Shown here: positions 46,965 to 56,834 of the stretch, piece after piece | Position numbering within the stretch: position 1 is the first letter of the stretch | Layout of the letters: each line of letters starts with the position of its first letter | DNA from: Symbiodinium natans | Taxonomy: Eukaryota; Sar; Dinophyceae; Suessiales; Symbiodiniaceae | Reading direction: 5' to 3' | DNA: 64,000 bases | Assembly (NCBI GenBank): GCA_905221605.1 | Contig: CAJNDS010002456.1 | Location: 343,795 to 407,794, forward strand | Translations under genes and position numbers: made by a program | Notes under the pieces: model-generated | Told to the model about the DNA's origin: nothing | The model's database searches: none | The model's input: the letters and a program-made list of their open reading frames with translations, nothing else

Positions 46965-47083
46965 ATGTATATGTATATATATATATATGTATGTATATAT
47001 ATATATATATATAGATTTCTCTCTCTCACTCTATATACATACATACATATAGACATATAGACATATTGACATATAGACATATT
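46965..47083. repeat. (TA)n/(ACATA)n microsatellite
   Basis: TA runs, a short CT run and ATAGACATATTGACAT repeats. Confidence 0.92.
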
Positions 47084-47824
47084 GTGAAGTCGACCAGCAC
47101 TGGACTTGCACTAAGCCAATGCAATCACAGCCCGGTCACGCTGTTTTACGACTTCGCGAGTCCAAGCACTTGTGCAGCTACGCCTGAGTGCGTCCGGTCG
47201 GACCGCACAGCAACCTAGGAGCTACTGTACGACACTACCGTGCTCAAAGGCACAAGCTCAGTACTTGAGCCAAAACATTGGCATTGTTACGAATTGCAAA
47301 ACTACACATGCAAGGGAAAACAACAAGCTGCACTAGCACTAAGCAAGCACTCCATGCATGCTTTGACCTGCTCACATTCGCCCCTCAGCCGAGGCTTCCG
47401 GCTCACCAAGAGCTCATAGTGCGTCAAGCACTTCAGCAACGCGGCAAATGGGGTAGGGTGAGGGTGTCGCGTGCGACTCTGGTAGAGCCCGCACATCATG
47501 AGCATTGGCATGCGGCTTGGGCGGCAGCCCGCACTACCGGACGAACGCACGACGACAGCAACCCTTCACGACCCTAAACCACCCCAAGTCGCGAGCTCTC
47601 ACCTTTGTGCAGACAGGCGAGGCTCCAGAGTACTGGGCAGGTCTTTGTGCTGCTAGTGCAAAGCTATGGTACAAATGGTACACTGTACACTACCGGTCCT
47701 AAGCTACGGCTACGGCTACTCACCTATCCGGAACTACCCTACGGGCTACCAGACTCAGCGAGAGCCGCGCACATGGCTTGTGCCGCAGGCAATGCAGCTC
47801 ACACGCGCTTCGGCGAGCGCATTG

Positions 47825-47849
47825 CCGCGACCAGGACACGGTCCGCAGC
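47825..47849 (+). repeat. Dispersed GC hairpin motif, copy 1
   Basis: GCGACCAGGACACGGTCCGC; relative of GCGGCCAGGACACGGCCCGC, downstream of the PLD-like ORF. Confidence 0.65.
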
Positions 47850-48065
47850 ACCTGCAAAAGAGCACCCTCAGCACGAGGGGCCACAGGCAGGGCGGAGGAG
47901 AAAGGTGCGGGGAATGCAAAATGGGCAGGTTTCCAACCTGCCGCGGCTTTTCGCCCGCAGTCAAGCAAAAGAAAATGCAAAAGGTTGGCGAAGCAACGTG
48001 CCGTGCTGCAACGCCTGCTCTGATAATGCGTGGATGCTTACCACGCCGCGCCGACTGGCCGCAGC

Positions 48066-50519
48066 CTACTCGATACCCTGTGGAGCAGTGTTGGGGGCAC
48101 GAGTGGCGTTGCCAGCAACGTTGGAACTACTGGCTCGCTCCAACTGAGGGCGCCTTGCGACCGCCTCATCGAGGGAGAATGCCTCAGCCGACACCCTCTG
48201 GAAATCCTCAATGTAGGACTGCGCGACCGGGTGCGTCTTGGGGACCTCAAGCCTAAGCCCTGCCTCCGCATTGGCTTTGCTGCTTGTGGTAAAATTGAGG
48301 CTCCCAATCAGCACCACCGCGCCATCAGGCCGCAGTAGGCAAAGGGCCTTGGCATGGTGAAGCCCTTGGATACCGGTACCTACTTTAGCCCCGCGGCCGT
48401 CGCGAGCATAGGCGTCGCGCACGGATGAGCCGCAACCCACCTTCACCTCGGCGCCTGCAGCCGCCAAGCGTTTCAACGCTTGCCACTGCAGCTTGGTGCG
48501 GTGGCATTGTCCCATGTCGGCGACAATCCGAACGCCTGCGCCCTTGCTAAGCGACGCTTCGATTGCCTCGATGCAGGATGGGCAATCTAAGCTGTACGCC
48601 CGGATGTAGATCACATCCTCTGCTGCTCCAGACCCAAGCAGCGTTTGGGCGGCCTGAACGTACGGCCCGCCCGCAAGGAATTCCGCTTCTTTGACTGGAG
48701 AACTCCTAGCGGGGACTGGGCCCTTGTTCCTCCGGCTGGGTGTGCGCGCCACAGTGGCAGTGGCGGCACGTTGCACGAAGCCGGACTGTGCGTGGGCTGC
48801 GCTCGCTCCATCTGCTGGGGCCGCGGCCAGGTCACGACCCGCGAGCCCCTGAAAGCAGGAGAGCCCGCGGCTCTTGGCCGCAAGTTGGGAGAAACATCCT
48901 TCACTGTTCCCCAAACCCAACACAACCTTACCCTTAGCCAGGGCTTCGGAGGCGGTACTCCGAATGGAGTCTGTGAGCGCAGGACCCGCGCCTCGCTGGG
49001 CCGCGTGCAAAAACCCTAGGGATCGAGCGGTGTCCATTGCGGCATCGCAATGCCCGCAACGTCCCTCTGCTAGGTAAGCACGACAGCCACAGGCAGCTGT
49101 CTCCTCCTTGAGGTGCACCCAAACTTTATGGGTCACCCCTTTCTTAGTGCTCGCGACCTCAAACGTCGCTTCAGAGCCAAGGAGTTGAGACAGCCGCGCC
49201 TCAGGGGCCGCGGTGTTGCCATGTCGCATATGCGCAATGCGATTGGCAACGGCACGACTCACGTACCACAGAACAGCGCCGCACAAGATCACTACTACCA
49301 GAGTGATGGCTGTTCCGGCGACCCACACGGTCCGCCTGGCCCCATGACCGATTTCCTCGACAACGTCGGCCGAAATTGTTGCAACCGCGTGCATGGAGTC
49401 CTCGACAACATGCACAGCCCCGCGGTGCAACTGCAAGGCAATCGGCGCCGACGCTGCAGCCGCCAGGCCCCACCAGCCGTTGATGTTCCCGTTGAGGGCG
49501 TGCATCAACCGATTGAGGAGCCCGCGACCCAGGAAAAAGGGGGTCCGCGGCGGAAGCGGAACACTTGGCGGCGGTCGGGCCGACCCGCACGGGAAGGCTG
49601 GGACCCAGCTTGTGCTTGGGCGGGGTTGGAGCGCGGCAACTATGCCCGCGGCGTAAGCGCCCCAGGCGTACCTGCCCCTCCCCTTGGGCTTGCCCTTGGC
49701 ATCGGACTTGCCTCTGCCCTTCGGCTTGCCCTGGCCCTTGCCACGGGCGTCTGCCCAAGCACTCCAAGGGTCGCGGCCCTTGCCGCACGTCGCCTCTTCG
49801 CGACGTCGCTTGCCGCCCCTCTTCTTGTGTTTGTTTCTAAGAAGAGGTTGGATGGTTTCTTGGTCCATCGCACGATTGGCCAGAAGGATCTCGTACTCCA
49901 GCTCGTCTTGGCTGCTTTCGGAGCCAGAGTCCCTCTCTTCGCCACGCCGCGGATCAGGGATCCCGCGAGAGACGACCTCTGCCAAACGGAGAGGGGTGCT
50001 GCAGCGAAAGCACAGCTGCCTGAATGAAAGGTTCCATTCATAGCAGTTAGGGCACTGCCACCCTGCTATGCGGAGCGCCTCGCTGATGTGATCATCGCGC
50101 TCCGCCTTCTCCGCCTGGCGCCGCTCTCGCTTCTTGGCGCGCTCGGCCGCCTGCGCCTCCTCGGCCGCCTGGAGGGCTTCAGCGAGTTCCTCATCGCTGA
50201 GAAGCCTCGCGGCATCCGCCCGCGCTTGTTGTTCTTCAAGCTCTTCGGCAGAAAACCTCCGCCTCCATTGCTCTGGCGCGGTTTGAGGATCTACCTCCCA
50301 CCACCCGATGTCGATCCCGTTGATCCATCGGCCGTCGCACGGGGCACCCGCATTCGGGCCGCCCGCGTGCGTGGTGAGGCACTGGTCCTCGGTAACCGGG
50401 TTGATGGCTTCGCAGAAGAAGCACCGCCAGCTGCCGTAGGGGTAAAAGCGGCCTTCGACGTAGGCTCGGTTGGCTGGGAGGGCGACATCGTCCGCCTCAT
50501 CCGCGGTGCCTGCCTCCAT
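48066..50519 (-). CDS. RanBP2-type zinc finger, membrane segment and PLD/HKD nuclease-like protein
   Basis: 817 aa from the first ATG (50519), though the frame is coding-like back to about 50590. Two RanBP2-type zinc-finger segments: WRCFFCEAIN...C (about 31-55) and WQCPNCYEWN...CFRC (about 155-180). A Glu/Ala/Arg-rich probable coiled coil lies between them. Next come a Gly/Lys-rich basic stretch, one membrane segment (AITLVVVILCGAVLWYV, about 400) and a C-terminal phospholipase D superfamily domain (about 655-790). Its single HKD motif is HHAKALCLL...D...VVLIGSLNFT near 720-742, with the following N-x-E (NAEAGL). Single-HKD proteins of this family (Nuc, PLD6/Zucchini) act as dimers on nucleic acid or cardiolipin; which applies here is unknown. 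A one-base shift near 50590 would join it to the Tpt1-like ORF upstream. Confidence 0.78.
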   Translation of the reverse strand: MEAGTADEADDVALPANRAYVEGRFYPYGSWRCFFCEAINPVTEDQCLTTHAGGPNAGAPCDGRWINGIDIGWWEVDPQTAPEQWRRRFSAEELEEQQARADAARLLSDEELAEALQAAEEAQAAERAKKRERRQAEKAERDDHISEALRIAGWQCPNCYEWNLSFRQLCFRCSTPLRLAEVVSRGIPDPRRGEERDSGSESSQDELEYEILLANRAMDQETIQPLLRNKHKKRGGKRRREEATCGKGRDPWSAWADARGKGQGKPKGRGKSDAKGKPKGRGRYAWGAYAAGIVAALQPRPSTSWVPAFPCGSARPPPSVPLPPRTPFFLGRGLLNRLMHALNGNINGWWGLAAAASAPIALQLHRGAVHVVEDSMHAVATISADVVEEIGHGARRTVWVAGTAITLVVVILCGAVLWYVSRAVANRIAHMRHGNTAAPEARLSQLLGSEATFEVASTKKGVTHKVWVHLKEETAACGCRAYLAEGRCGHCDAAMDTARSLGFLHAAQRGAGPALTDSIRSTASEALAKGKVVLGLGNSEGCFSQLAAKSRGLSCFQGLAGRDLAAAPADGASAAHAQSGFVQRAATATVARTPSRRNKGPVPARSSPVKEAEFLAGGPYVQAAQTLLGSGAAEDVIYIRAYSLDCPSCIEAIEASLSKGAGVRIVADMGQCHRTKLQWQALKRLAAAGAEVKVGCGSSVRDAYARDGRGAKVGTGIQGLHHAKALCLLRPDGAVVLIGSLNFTTSSKANAEAGLRLEVPKTHPVAQSYIEDFQRVSAEAFSLDEAVARRPQLERASSSNVAGNATRAPNTAPQGIE
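48821..48844 (+). repeat. Dispersed GC hairpin motif, copy 2
   Basis: CGCGGCCAGGTCACGACCCG, within the PLD-like ORF. Confidence 0.65.
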
Positions 50520-50599
50520 CTCAACCGAGACCTCCTCGTCCTTGACAACCTCAGCTTCCTCCTCCTGTTCCTCCTTGACCAGGGGCTCTTTTGCTCCCG

Positions 50600-52813
50600 G
50601 CCAACGTTGAGGTGGGACTCAGTGCGAACCTCGGCGCGCATCAAAATGACGTCAAGGCTGTCCGCGGCTGGGTCGCCCGCGAAGAAGGAATCGATCTCCT
50701 GGGCATGGAGATCGTCAAGAGGCGTCACCAGGTCTGGCGAGTAATCCCGCTTGGAACGACGCTCTGCAAGGCGTTGCTGAACGTCGCTCGTCGGCGGCTC
50801 GAGGGCCCGCCCGCGCGGAGCGGCCTCCCGCGGAGGTCCATGCTCGGCCTCCTCCGTGGGCTCGCTCTTGGGCGTGGACCCTCCACCGCTACTCTCTGGA
50901 GCGGGATCCAGCTCGGGGTCATCGCGAAGCCACCCCGGTGGATGACTACCACCATAAATGTGGTGCGATCCGTCCTCAAGCTGGATTCGGTCCCCTCTCT
51001 TCAGGAGCGGGACCTTCGAGTGATCGTACCCGTTGGCTTTGTGGTACCGAATCACTCGGAGCATGGGCACCTCCCCATACTCACCGTCCTTTCCTCGGCG
51101 GAACAACCGTCCCCGCCAGTCTTGACGAAAAGGGTCAAGAGGTGCGGAGGGGCTGATCCCCAGGTTGGGCGGAAGAGAGGCGCCATGGCAGGCCGCCTGA
51201 TGCAAGTGGTACTGCACCAGCGACTCAAAGGCCAGCCCGCATCCAGGAGCTGAGCATCCATAGTGGCCGTCAGCGTTGGGGCGAGGCTCCTCTGGGGCCG
51301 GGGCGGACTGGACGGTCCCGCCTCCTGAAGGCCTGGCGGAACTGCTCGATCCCGCACCCCCGGGGGCATCCTGACCATCGTCAGACACCTCTTCCCCGTC
51401 GGCGCCTTCCCCGGCCGCCCGATTCTCTCCCTCACGGCGCAGAGTTTTGAGGGATTCCTCACGCTTGGTGATCTTTTCTAGCTTCACCATCGCGGTTCCC
51501 GCCACCTCCAGTATCTTCGACTGGAGCTTCTGCGCTCTCAGAAGAGCTTCGGACCGCGCGAGGTACTCCTTCGCGCTGCTGACCACCGATTGGCCAAGCT
51601 CGAGGAATCCTTCCTCTGTGCTCTCGGCCTGGGCCCCACCAGCGGGCTCTTCGTCCTCCTTCACCTTGACCGCGGCTTGAGGCGCCCGCGTGTCGGGAAG
51701 ATCCGAGCTGGAACTATCTTCCTCGACACCTTCAGCTTCTTGGGCTGCCTCTTCCTCGAGCGAGTCTTCGGCCTCGAGGACATTGGGGCCAGGGACGTTG
51801 CGCCTAGGGTACACCTTGGGCTTCGCTGGAACGATCGAAGTCTTAGGAGCCCCTGAAGCACGCCCTTTGGCCTTAGGCGCGGCCTTAGGAGGGGTAACAG
51901 GTTGGGCGGCCCCCGCGGCCATGACACGGCCCGCAGGGGCCAGCACAACCGTCGAGGAGCTCGCCGCGCCACTGCTGGCCGCAGCAGCTTGGGACGCTTG
52001 GACCGTGCCCAGTTTCGGTCCTCGCCCCAACGGCGGGTGGGGGCCCGCACTGGTGTCGCCTAAACTCCTTAGGTCGACATGCTGGATCAACCGATCCACT
52101 TCTAACTCGGCAATTAAGACTGAGTAAACAGGCGAGCCTTTGGGGAGTGCCCAGATGCGGGAGATGCCGGTGGCTCTAATCTGGCCAGTGAGAGCCACCC
52201 CATCTGCTCCCGCATAGATAGGCACTCCGGCGTCCCGCAGGACCGCCAACCGGACTTCGACGATGCAAGTCGATCCGCGGCGGAACCCGCGTCTCCCGTC
52301 CTCCCACTGCGTGGGGCAGTGGCCTAGGACGTAGTGCACCCCGAGGCGGCCTCCCGGCCCGCCGCCGGGGATCAAGCCATTCTGAATCAGGCTTGGCACG
52401 ACATGCAGGTCCGTGCCGTGCCACATGGCCGGGCCATACCGATCTATAAGATCGTTGATGGCGGTCTCACTTAGACCCTCCATCATGAACCCCATAGGAT
52501 GGCCGCAATCGGCCGAGTGGCCTTGAAAGGCACGCAAGAAGCCAGCGTGCGAGGTATCCAACCTCGGTTTCCGCTGGTTGGCGTCGTGCGCGACCGCCTG
52601 GTTGTACTGGTTGATGGTGATGCCGAGTTGTTCGATCAACTCATCAACCGGGTAGAGGCCGCCCGGAGCGAACCGGCCTCTACAACCAGCTTCGCCGTGC
52701 CGCATGCATCGGACTAGCATACGCTGCACGTCGTCGATCGTGGGCGGGCCCCTTCGGCCCTTAGGGCCTGGACTCTTGCTCTTGCCCCTGCCCTTCGACC
52801 CTCCTCCACCCAT
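50600..52813 (-). CDS. Tpt1/KptA-type RNA 2'-phosphotransferase domain protein
   Basis: Begins at ATG 52813 (MGGGGSKGRGKS). Residues about 25-260 match the Tpt1/KptA fold, which moves an RNA 2'-phosphate to NAD+ in tRNA splicing and repair. The four catalytic residues are all visible: R38-H39 (CMRHGEAG), R94 (FLRAFQGHS) and R156 (GGRLGVHYV). NQRKPR and MWHGTD are also present. It continues with a Pro/Ala/Glu-rich linker, a coiled coil (AKEYLARSEALLRAQKLQ), one C2H2 finger (CSAPGCGLAF...HLHQAACH, about 518) and a charged tail. The frame turns non-coding at about 50590, where the -1 frame resumes as the RanBP2/PLD ORF: possibly one gene with an indel, or an exon junction. The open frame upstream of the ATG runs into a retroelement RT; the intervening 450 bp looks non-coding. 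Not a conventional stand-alone Tpt1, which is about 200 aa. Confidence 0.82.
51912..51936 (+). repeat. Dispersed GC hairpin motif, copy 3
   Basis: GCGGCCATGACACGGCCCGC, within the Tpt1-like ORF. Confidence 0.65.
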
Positions 52814-53369
52814 CGCGGCGCTGAGGCCCGCGGCTTTGCTGGACCTCCGATGGGCGAGGAAAACCTGACGCGCCCTTGAGCGGCCAGGACACGGCCCGCT
52901 GCAAGGGGCCGGTGTGCAGTAGTGGTAGGCAGCCGCTCCCGCGCGGCCAGGGCACGGCCCGCAGCGGGGCCTTGTGGTTGACCACGAAGGTCCGGGCGAC
53001 CGATCGGTCGCTCCCGCGCGGTCTGGTCGCGACCCGCAGCGGGGCGCAGTGCACAGGCACGAACGCGGGGAGGGACTACCTACCCTAGGTTCTACAACAC
53101 ACTTGAACCGCTGCGGCGGGGGTTTGGGGAGTTTCCTTAAGGTCTGGGCTCTAAGGCTTCTAAGGCTTCTGCTTCGACCTTGGACCGAACCTCTAGGCCT
53201 GCTTGCAAAACACTGGCTGCGAGACAGAGGAACGAAGCTGCACGCGACGAACGACGAAAAATCCTTCTGCCCGCAGACCGGCGACCTGGGAAACGGCCCG
53301 CCCCAAAAACACCCGCCCTGAACACAGAAACACCCGAACAGCCCCAACATCCTGAGCATCAGAACGCGC
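52814..53369. other. GC-rich spacer with three hairpin motifs
   Basis: Between the RT end and the Tpt1 start. It is open in the minus frame only because of its composition. It holds three copies of the GCGGCC...GGCCCGC motif at 52878, 52941 and 53015. Confidence 0.6.
52878..53040 (+). repeat. Dispersed GC hairpin motif, copies 4-6 in a cluster
   Basis: Three copies at 52878-52902, 52941-52966 and 53015-53040, spaced 63 and 74 bp, upstream of the Tpt1 start codon. Confidence 0.7.
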
Positions 53370-56300
53370 GTGGGGTGATTCTGGTCTGAGCGCGCCGCGT
53401 CATGGTTCGCGCGCTTGGTGTTGTGCGCACCGCGAACGCCTAAGGCTTCAAGAGCAGACGACGCGCTCTGCGGAGCTGCGACTGCCCCTTTGGCGCACGC
53501 TTCGCGCACCGCCCCCTCGGCTTGGGCATCAGTGAAAAACTGCCCATCAATGACCCTACCCGTCCTAACAGTAAGATCATCCACGTAGGCTATCCACTCC
53601 TTAGTATACTTAAGGCGCCTACCTCTGCCGGGGGCATAGGCCCTATCAACCACAAAGTTGAAATCATCTGGGCCGTTAATCGGGCCAAAGGTGAGGCCGA
53701 CAGGGAGATATTTCCCTGATCTTGCCACAATGGCCAACACCTCGCGAGCACGCTTGGTGTTCCTAATTTGATTAAACCCACTAACCGCATCCACGAAGGT
53801 ATACCAAACCGAACCTACTGCGGCGGCGAGCACATCGCTACCCCGCCGACAATAGTACGTGGAGCGCTTAATTCGGGCATTCACACGGCGGTAGTCAACC
53901 ACCAAGCGTCGCTTCCTATGCCGCTTGTAGCTGGGCATTTCCTTGGTCGGAAACGGCGCAGATCCCCAAGCCGAGCTGCCGCGGATCAACTGACCCCGCT
54001 TGCATTCTTCTTCAAGCTTGTCATCGACCCATTGCGCGGACTCGCCCCTCAGACTGTGAGGCTGGGACGAGACCGGCGGCCCGGTGGGGATGCAGTCGTG
54101 GGCGAACTTCCTGACCGTGGTCCTGGTGGTGTCCTCCACCCAGAACCCAGCGGCCTTTCGCCGTACGACCTCCCTGACGGCTGCGATGTCAGCATCGGTC
54201 AGCCCTGGTCTGGTTGGTCCAGGCTCGATCTTCAAACCCGACCATACGAGGTCTCTATAGGCCTCGGTGCGCCTAGGATCCTCCGCGACCTTCTCGCCCG
54301 CAAGAGCATAGACTTCAAGGTCAGCCCGGACGGAATCCCAGTCCTTGGCGTCCGCCTTGGTTCGCCAAAACGCTTCCTTCTCAGCGGCATACTTATCCAC
54401 CTCCTTATCCAGCTCCGCACGCTCTGCTGGCGTGAGGTCCTCGCCCGAGCGCACGTCCGGGAGGGGAACGACTGGAGAGGGCTGTGGCGCAGCCGCGGCG
54501 CTATCCGCACCCGCAGTGGCTGGAAAGCTTTCAACTGCAGCGGTGCACAGCTCTTCTGCGCCCCTCAGACCAAGGTCCTGGAGCGAGGCGCAGAAAGCCG
54601 CCCCTATGAGGTTGTAGTCGGCTTGCGCGCGCCCCACGTGCTTGTGCTGCACTGCGCCTAACGCATCCGGCCTACTACACCTCAAACCTACCGATTCTAA
54701 GCTGAAATCGGCGAGCCACAGGGCCCCGCTCTCAACGAGGTTGCCGCGGCCACTGGCCCGCGCGAACTGGCATATGTCAGTCCGCACGAAAGCCCAAGGC
54801 CAGCGTGGCTCAGCGAGCGTCCCAAACAAGGCGCCCCACTCCTCTAGCCGCCAGGGTTCCCACTCGCCTTTTTGTGCCTGCAAATGCAGCGCGACGTGGG
54901 CGCCCGCGCGCGTGCGTTCCTGCGCACACCGGACGACTAGCTGAAGGAAAGCTCGGGGCACATTCTTGCCCTCAAGCCCAATCACGAGCACCTTCGGCTC
55001 TGCGCGCGAAACAGCGCCGCTAATTGCCTCTAAGTGCCCTTCTGCGGCCAGGTTCCAGGTGATCCCGTAGGCCTGCTTGCCTTGCACAAAAGCTGGAACA
55101 ACCCTGTACCCGTGCCTCCTAGCCGCGTCGGAAACGACCGCGTCACCCCAAGCAACCTCTAAGACATCGGCAACCCCTCCAAGGAAATACTGCCGGAACC
55201 AACTCTCGACAGCACCCGACTCTGGGGAAGCCCTAGGCTGCAACACGCGGGGTTCCGCGACCAAGAGGTCCGCGAGGGCCTCTCGGATCGAGAGCACACC
55301 CGTGCTGGCGCGAGACGCTCTCTCGAGCGTCCTGTCCTGCAACGAGTACGCTCCCTTGTCCAACTTTCTGGCCGAGGCTGCAGCAAGCACGCCGTCGCGG
55401 TTCAGGTCGATCTTGGAAATGATCTCCCTGACGGAAACCGCTTCGTGGGCCGGACGAGTCCCCTCTGAAAGCGTGAGCGCACCGTCCTCGGCGATGTATG
55501 CAAGCCGCCATTTGACGCGAACCCCGCTGGCGTCGGGGAGATAGCGGTGCACGCCGACCTGCGCACGGGCAGCATCTACCTGCGTAACCCGTCCTAACCT
55601 GCACACCTTAGGGCCTCCACCTACACCCCGATAGGCAATGCGGTCGCCAAGGCGGAGGACGAAGTCCCTCCCGCGCCTGGTCAGCGTGAACTCCACTTGC
55701 TTGGCGTCGCCTTGAACCTGTTGCCCTAAGCTGGGGCGAGACGAGCCGTCCCCGCCGGCTCCATCGTCCTCAAAGACGACCGGCTCGCGGGATTCCGCGC
55801 CATCTGCATCCGCAGGAACAAGAATGCAGTCTTCTGCGTGCGCCTCCATCGGGCCGCGCCGGGCGGAAGAAGTACCCCCCGACTCCATCGACACGGGCTC
55901 CAAGGTGAGCCTGTGGCCCTTGACAAACACGCGCCAGGGGCCGGTCAGACCCGGTTTCCAAGGCACACGCCCCGCCCCCTCTGAACGGGCCCTCGGAGCG
56001 TTCCAGACCACTCGGTCGCCTGGCTTAAGGTCCACAGTGCGCCTATGGCGATTTGCAAGTTTCGCCCGCGCTTCTGAAGACCGCGTCCAGTGCTCTCGGA
56101 CCGCAGCAGCTAGTTCCGCGAACTGCTTAAACTGGCTCCGAGCCCAATCAGAGATGGGTTCGAACTGCAAGGCGTCTCGCAGGACGTCCTTTTCAAGTGG
56201 TAGAGCGAGCGACCAGCTCCGCTCTAGGTCCCTCGGGGTATACCCGTGGGGTCCCGGAGTGTTATCTATGACGCACTCCGCCACCACGAGCCAATCCGAC

Positions 56301-56437
56301 CAAGCTTCGGAAAGGGAGGCGCCGACTTGCCTGACGACCGCCCCCAACACCTTTTGAACTTCTTGGTGGACCCGCTCGTTTGCGCCTAACTCACAAGGCC
56401 TCAAGGGCGCGCTGAACCGCCACTCGGTCCCAAGCAT
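53370..56437 (-). pseudogene. Gypsy-like fragment: integrase C-terminus, MTase-like domain, RT fingers/palm
   Basis: One open frame of about 1020 codons. It starts with the catalytic Glu region of integrase (GANERVHQEVQ), then an SH3-like integrase tail (GDRVVWNAP...GPWRVF). A domain of about 200 aa (residues about 415-620) follows, with VLEVAWGDAVVSDAARR and KVLVIGL, resembling the methyltransferase-like domain of dinoflagellate elements but lacking PPC. After a linker comes a complete RT fingers/palm: HDCIPTG, WGSAPFPTKE, RLVVDYRRVN, YTFVDAVSGFNQI, LTFGPINGPDDFNFVVD and WIAYVDDLTV (YVDD near residue 950). No thumb or RNase H follows. An integrase frameshift lies just upstream, so this copy is probably dead. 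Confidence 0.8.
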
Positions 56438-56734
56438 AGCGCTGAGTTCGCCATGAGCGCATTCTTGAACTCTGGCCCTCTATCCGACCTGATGAGGCTC
56501 GGGATCGTCCTGCTGCGAAGCACACAGCGCACGAACGCCCTCCTGACTTCAGCATGAGTCAGAGACCTCATCGGCTCGAGGAGGACAGCATGACTGAGGC
56601 AATCGAAGTACGTAAGCGAGTACCTAGCATGTCTCGGCGCCACATTTGACCGCACGAGCTTCAACCTTCGTCGGTCGAGAGCGGCCTTTAATGCAAGCGA
56701 GACACTTGGCGACCCAGGTCCGCACATCTTTCTC
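54414..56734 (-). repeat. 2.3-kb duplication, left copy
   Basis: Matches 56835-59158 with roughly a dozen substitutions and one 3-bp indel. It ends exactly at the N gap. Confidence 0.92.
56401..56734 (-). pseudogene. Gypsy-like integrase core, left copy, cut by the gap
   Basis: Carries LTYFDCLSHAVLLEPM and LIRSDRGPEFKN, the first two catalytic Asp residues. A one-base loss near 56435 shifts the frame away from the Glu segment; the right-hand copy has the same lesion. Corrected, the spacing would be D-35-E. Confidence 0.75.
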
Positions 56735-56834
56735 NNNNNNNNNNNNNNNNNNNNNNNNNNNNNNNNNNNNNNNNNNNNNNNNNNNNNNNNNNNNNNNNNN
56801 NNNNNNNNNNNNNNNNNNNNNNNNNNNNNNNNNN
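56735..56834. other. Assembly gap (100 N)
   Basis: Exactly 100 N, a conventional size for a gap of unknown length. Reading frames through it are artificial. Confidence 1.

Larger units (their letters stand above)
44624..48065. other. Region with little recognisable content
   Basis: Contains one exon-like frame (45509), a TA-rich microsatellite (46965-47083) and a 12-bp match to the reverse complement of the dinoflagellate spliced leader (47264-47275). No gene was recognised. Confidence 0.5.

Noticed and set aside
48645-50043. Plus-strand ORFs of 124-304 aa opposite the PLD-like gene
   Set aside because: Antisense shadows of the GC-rich coding strand.
50291-56437. A single 2048-aa integrase-RT-Tpt1 polyprotein
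   Set aside because: The frame is open, but the 450 bp between the RT and the Tpt1 ATG reads as low-complexity, non-conserved sequence with hairpin repeats. GC-rich DNA has few stops, so I treated them as separate units.
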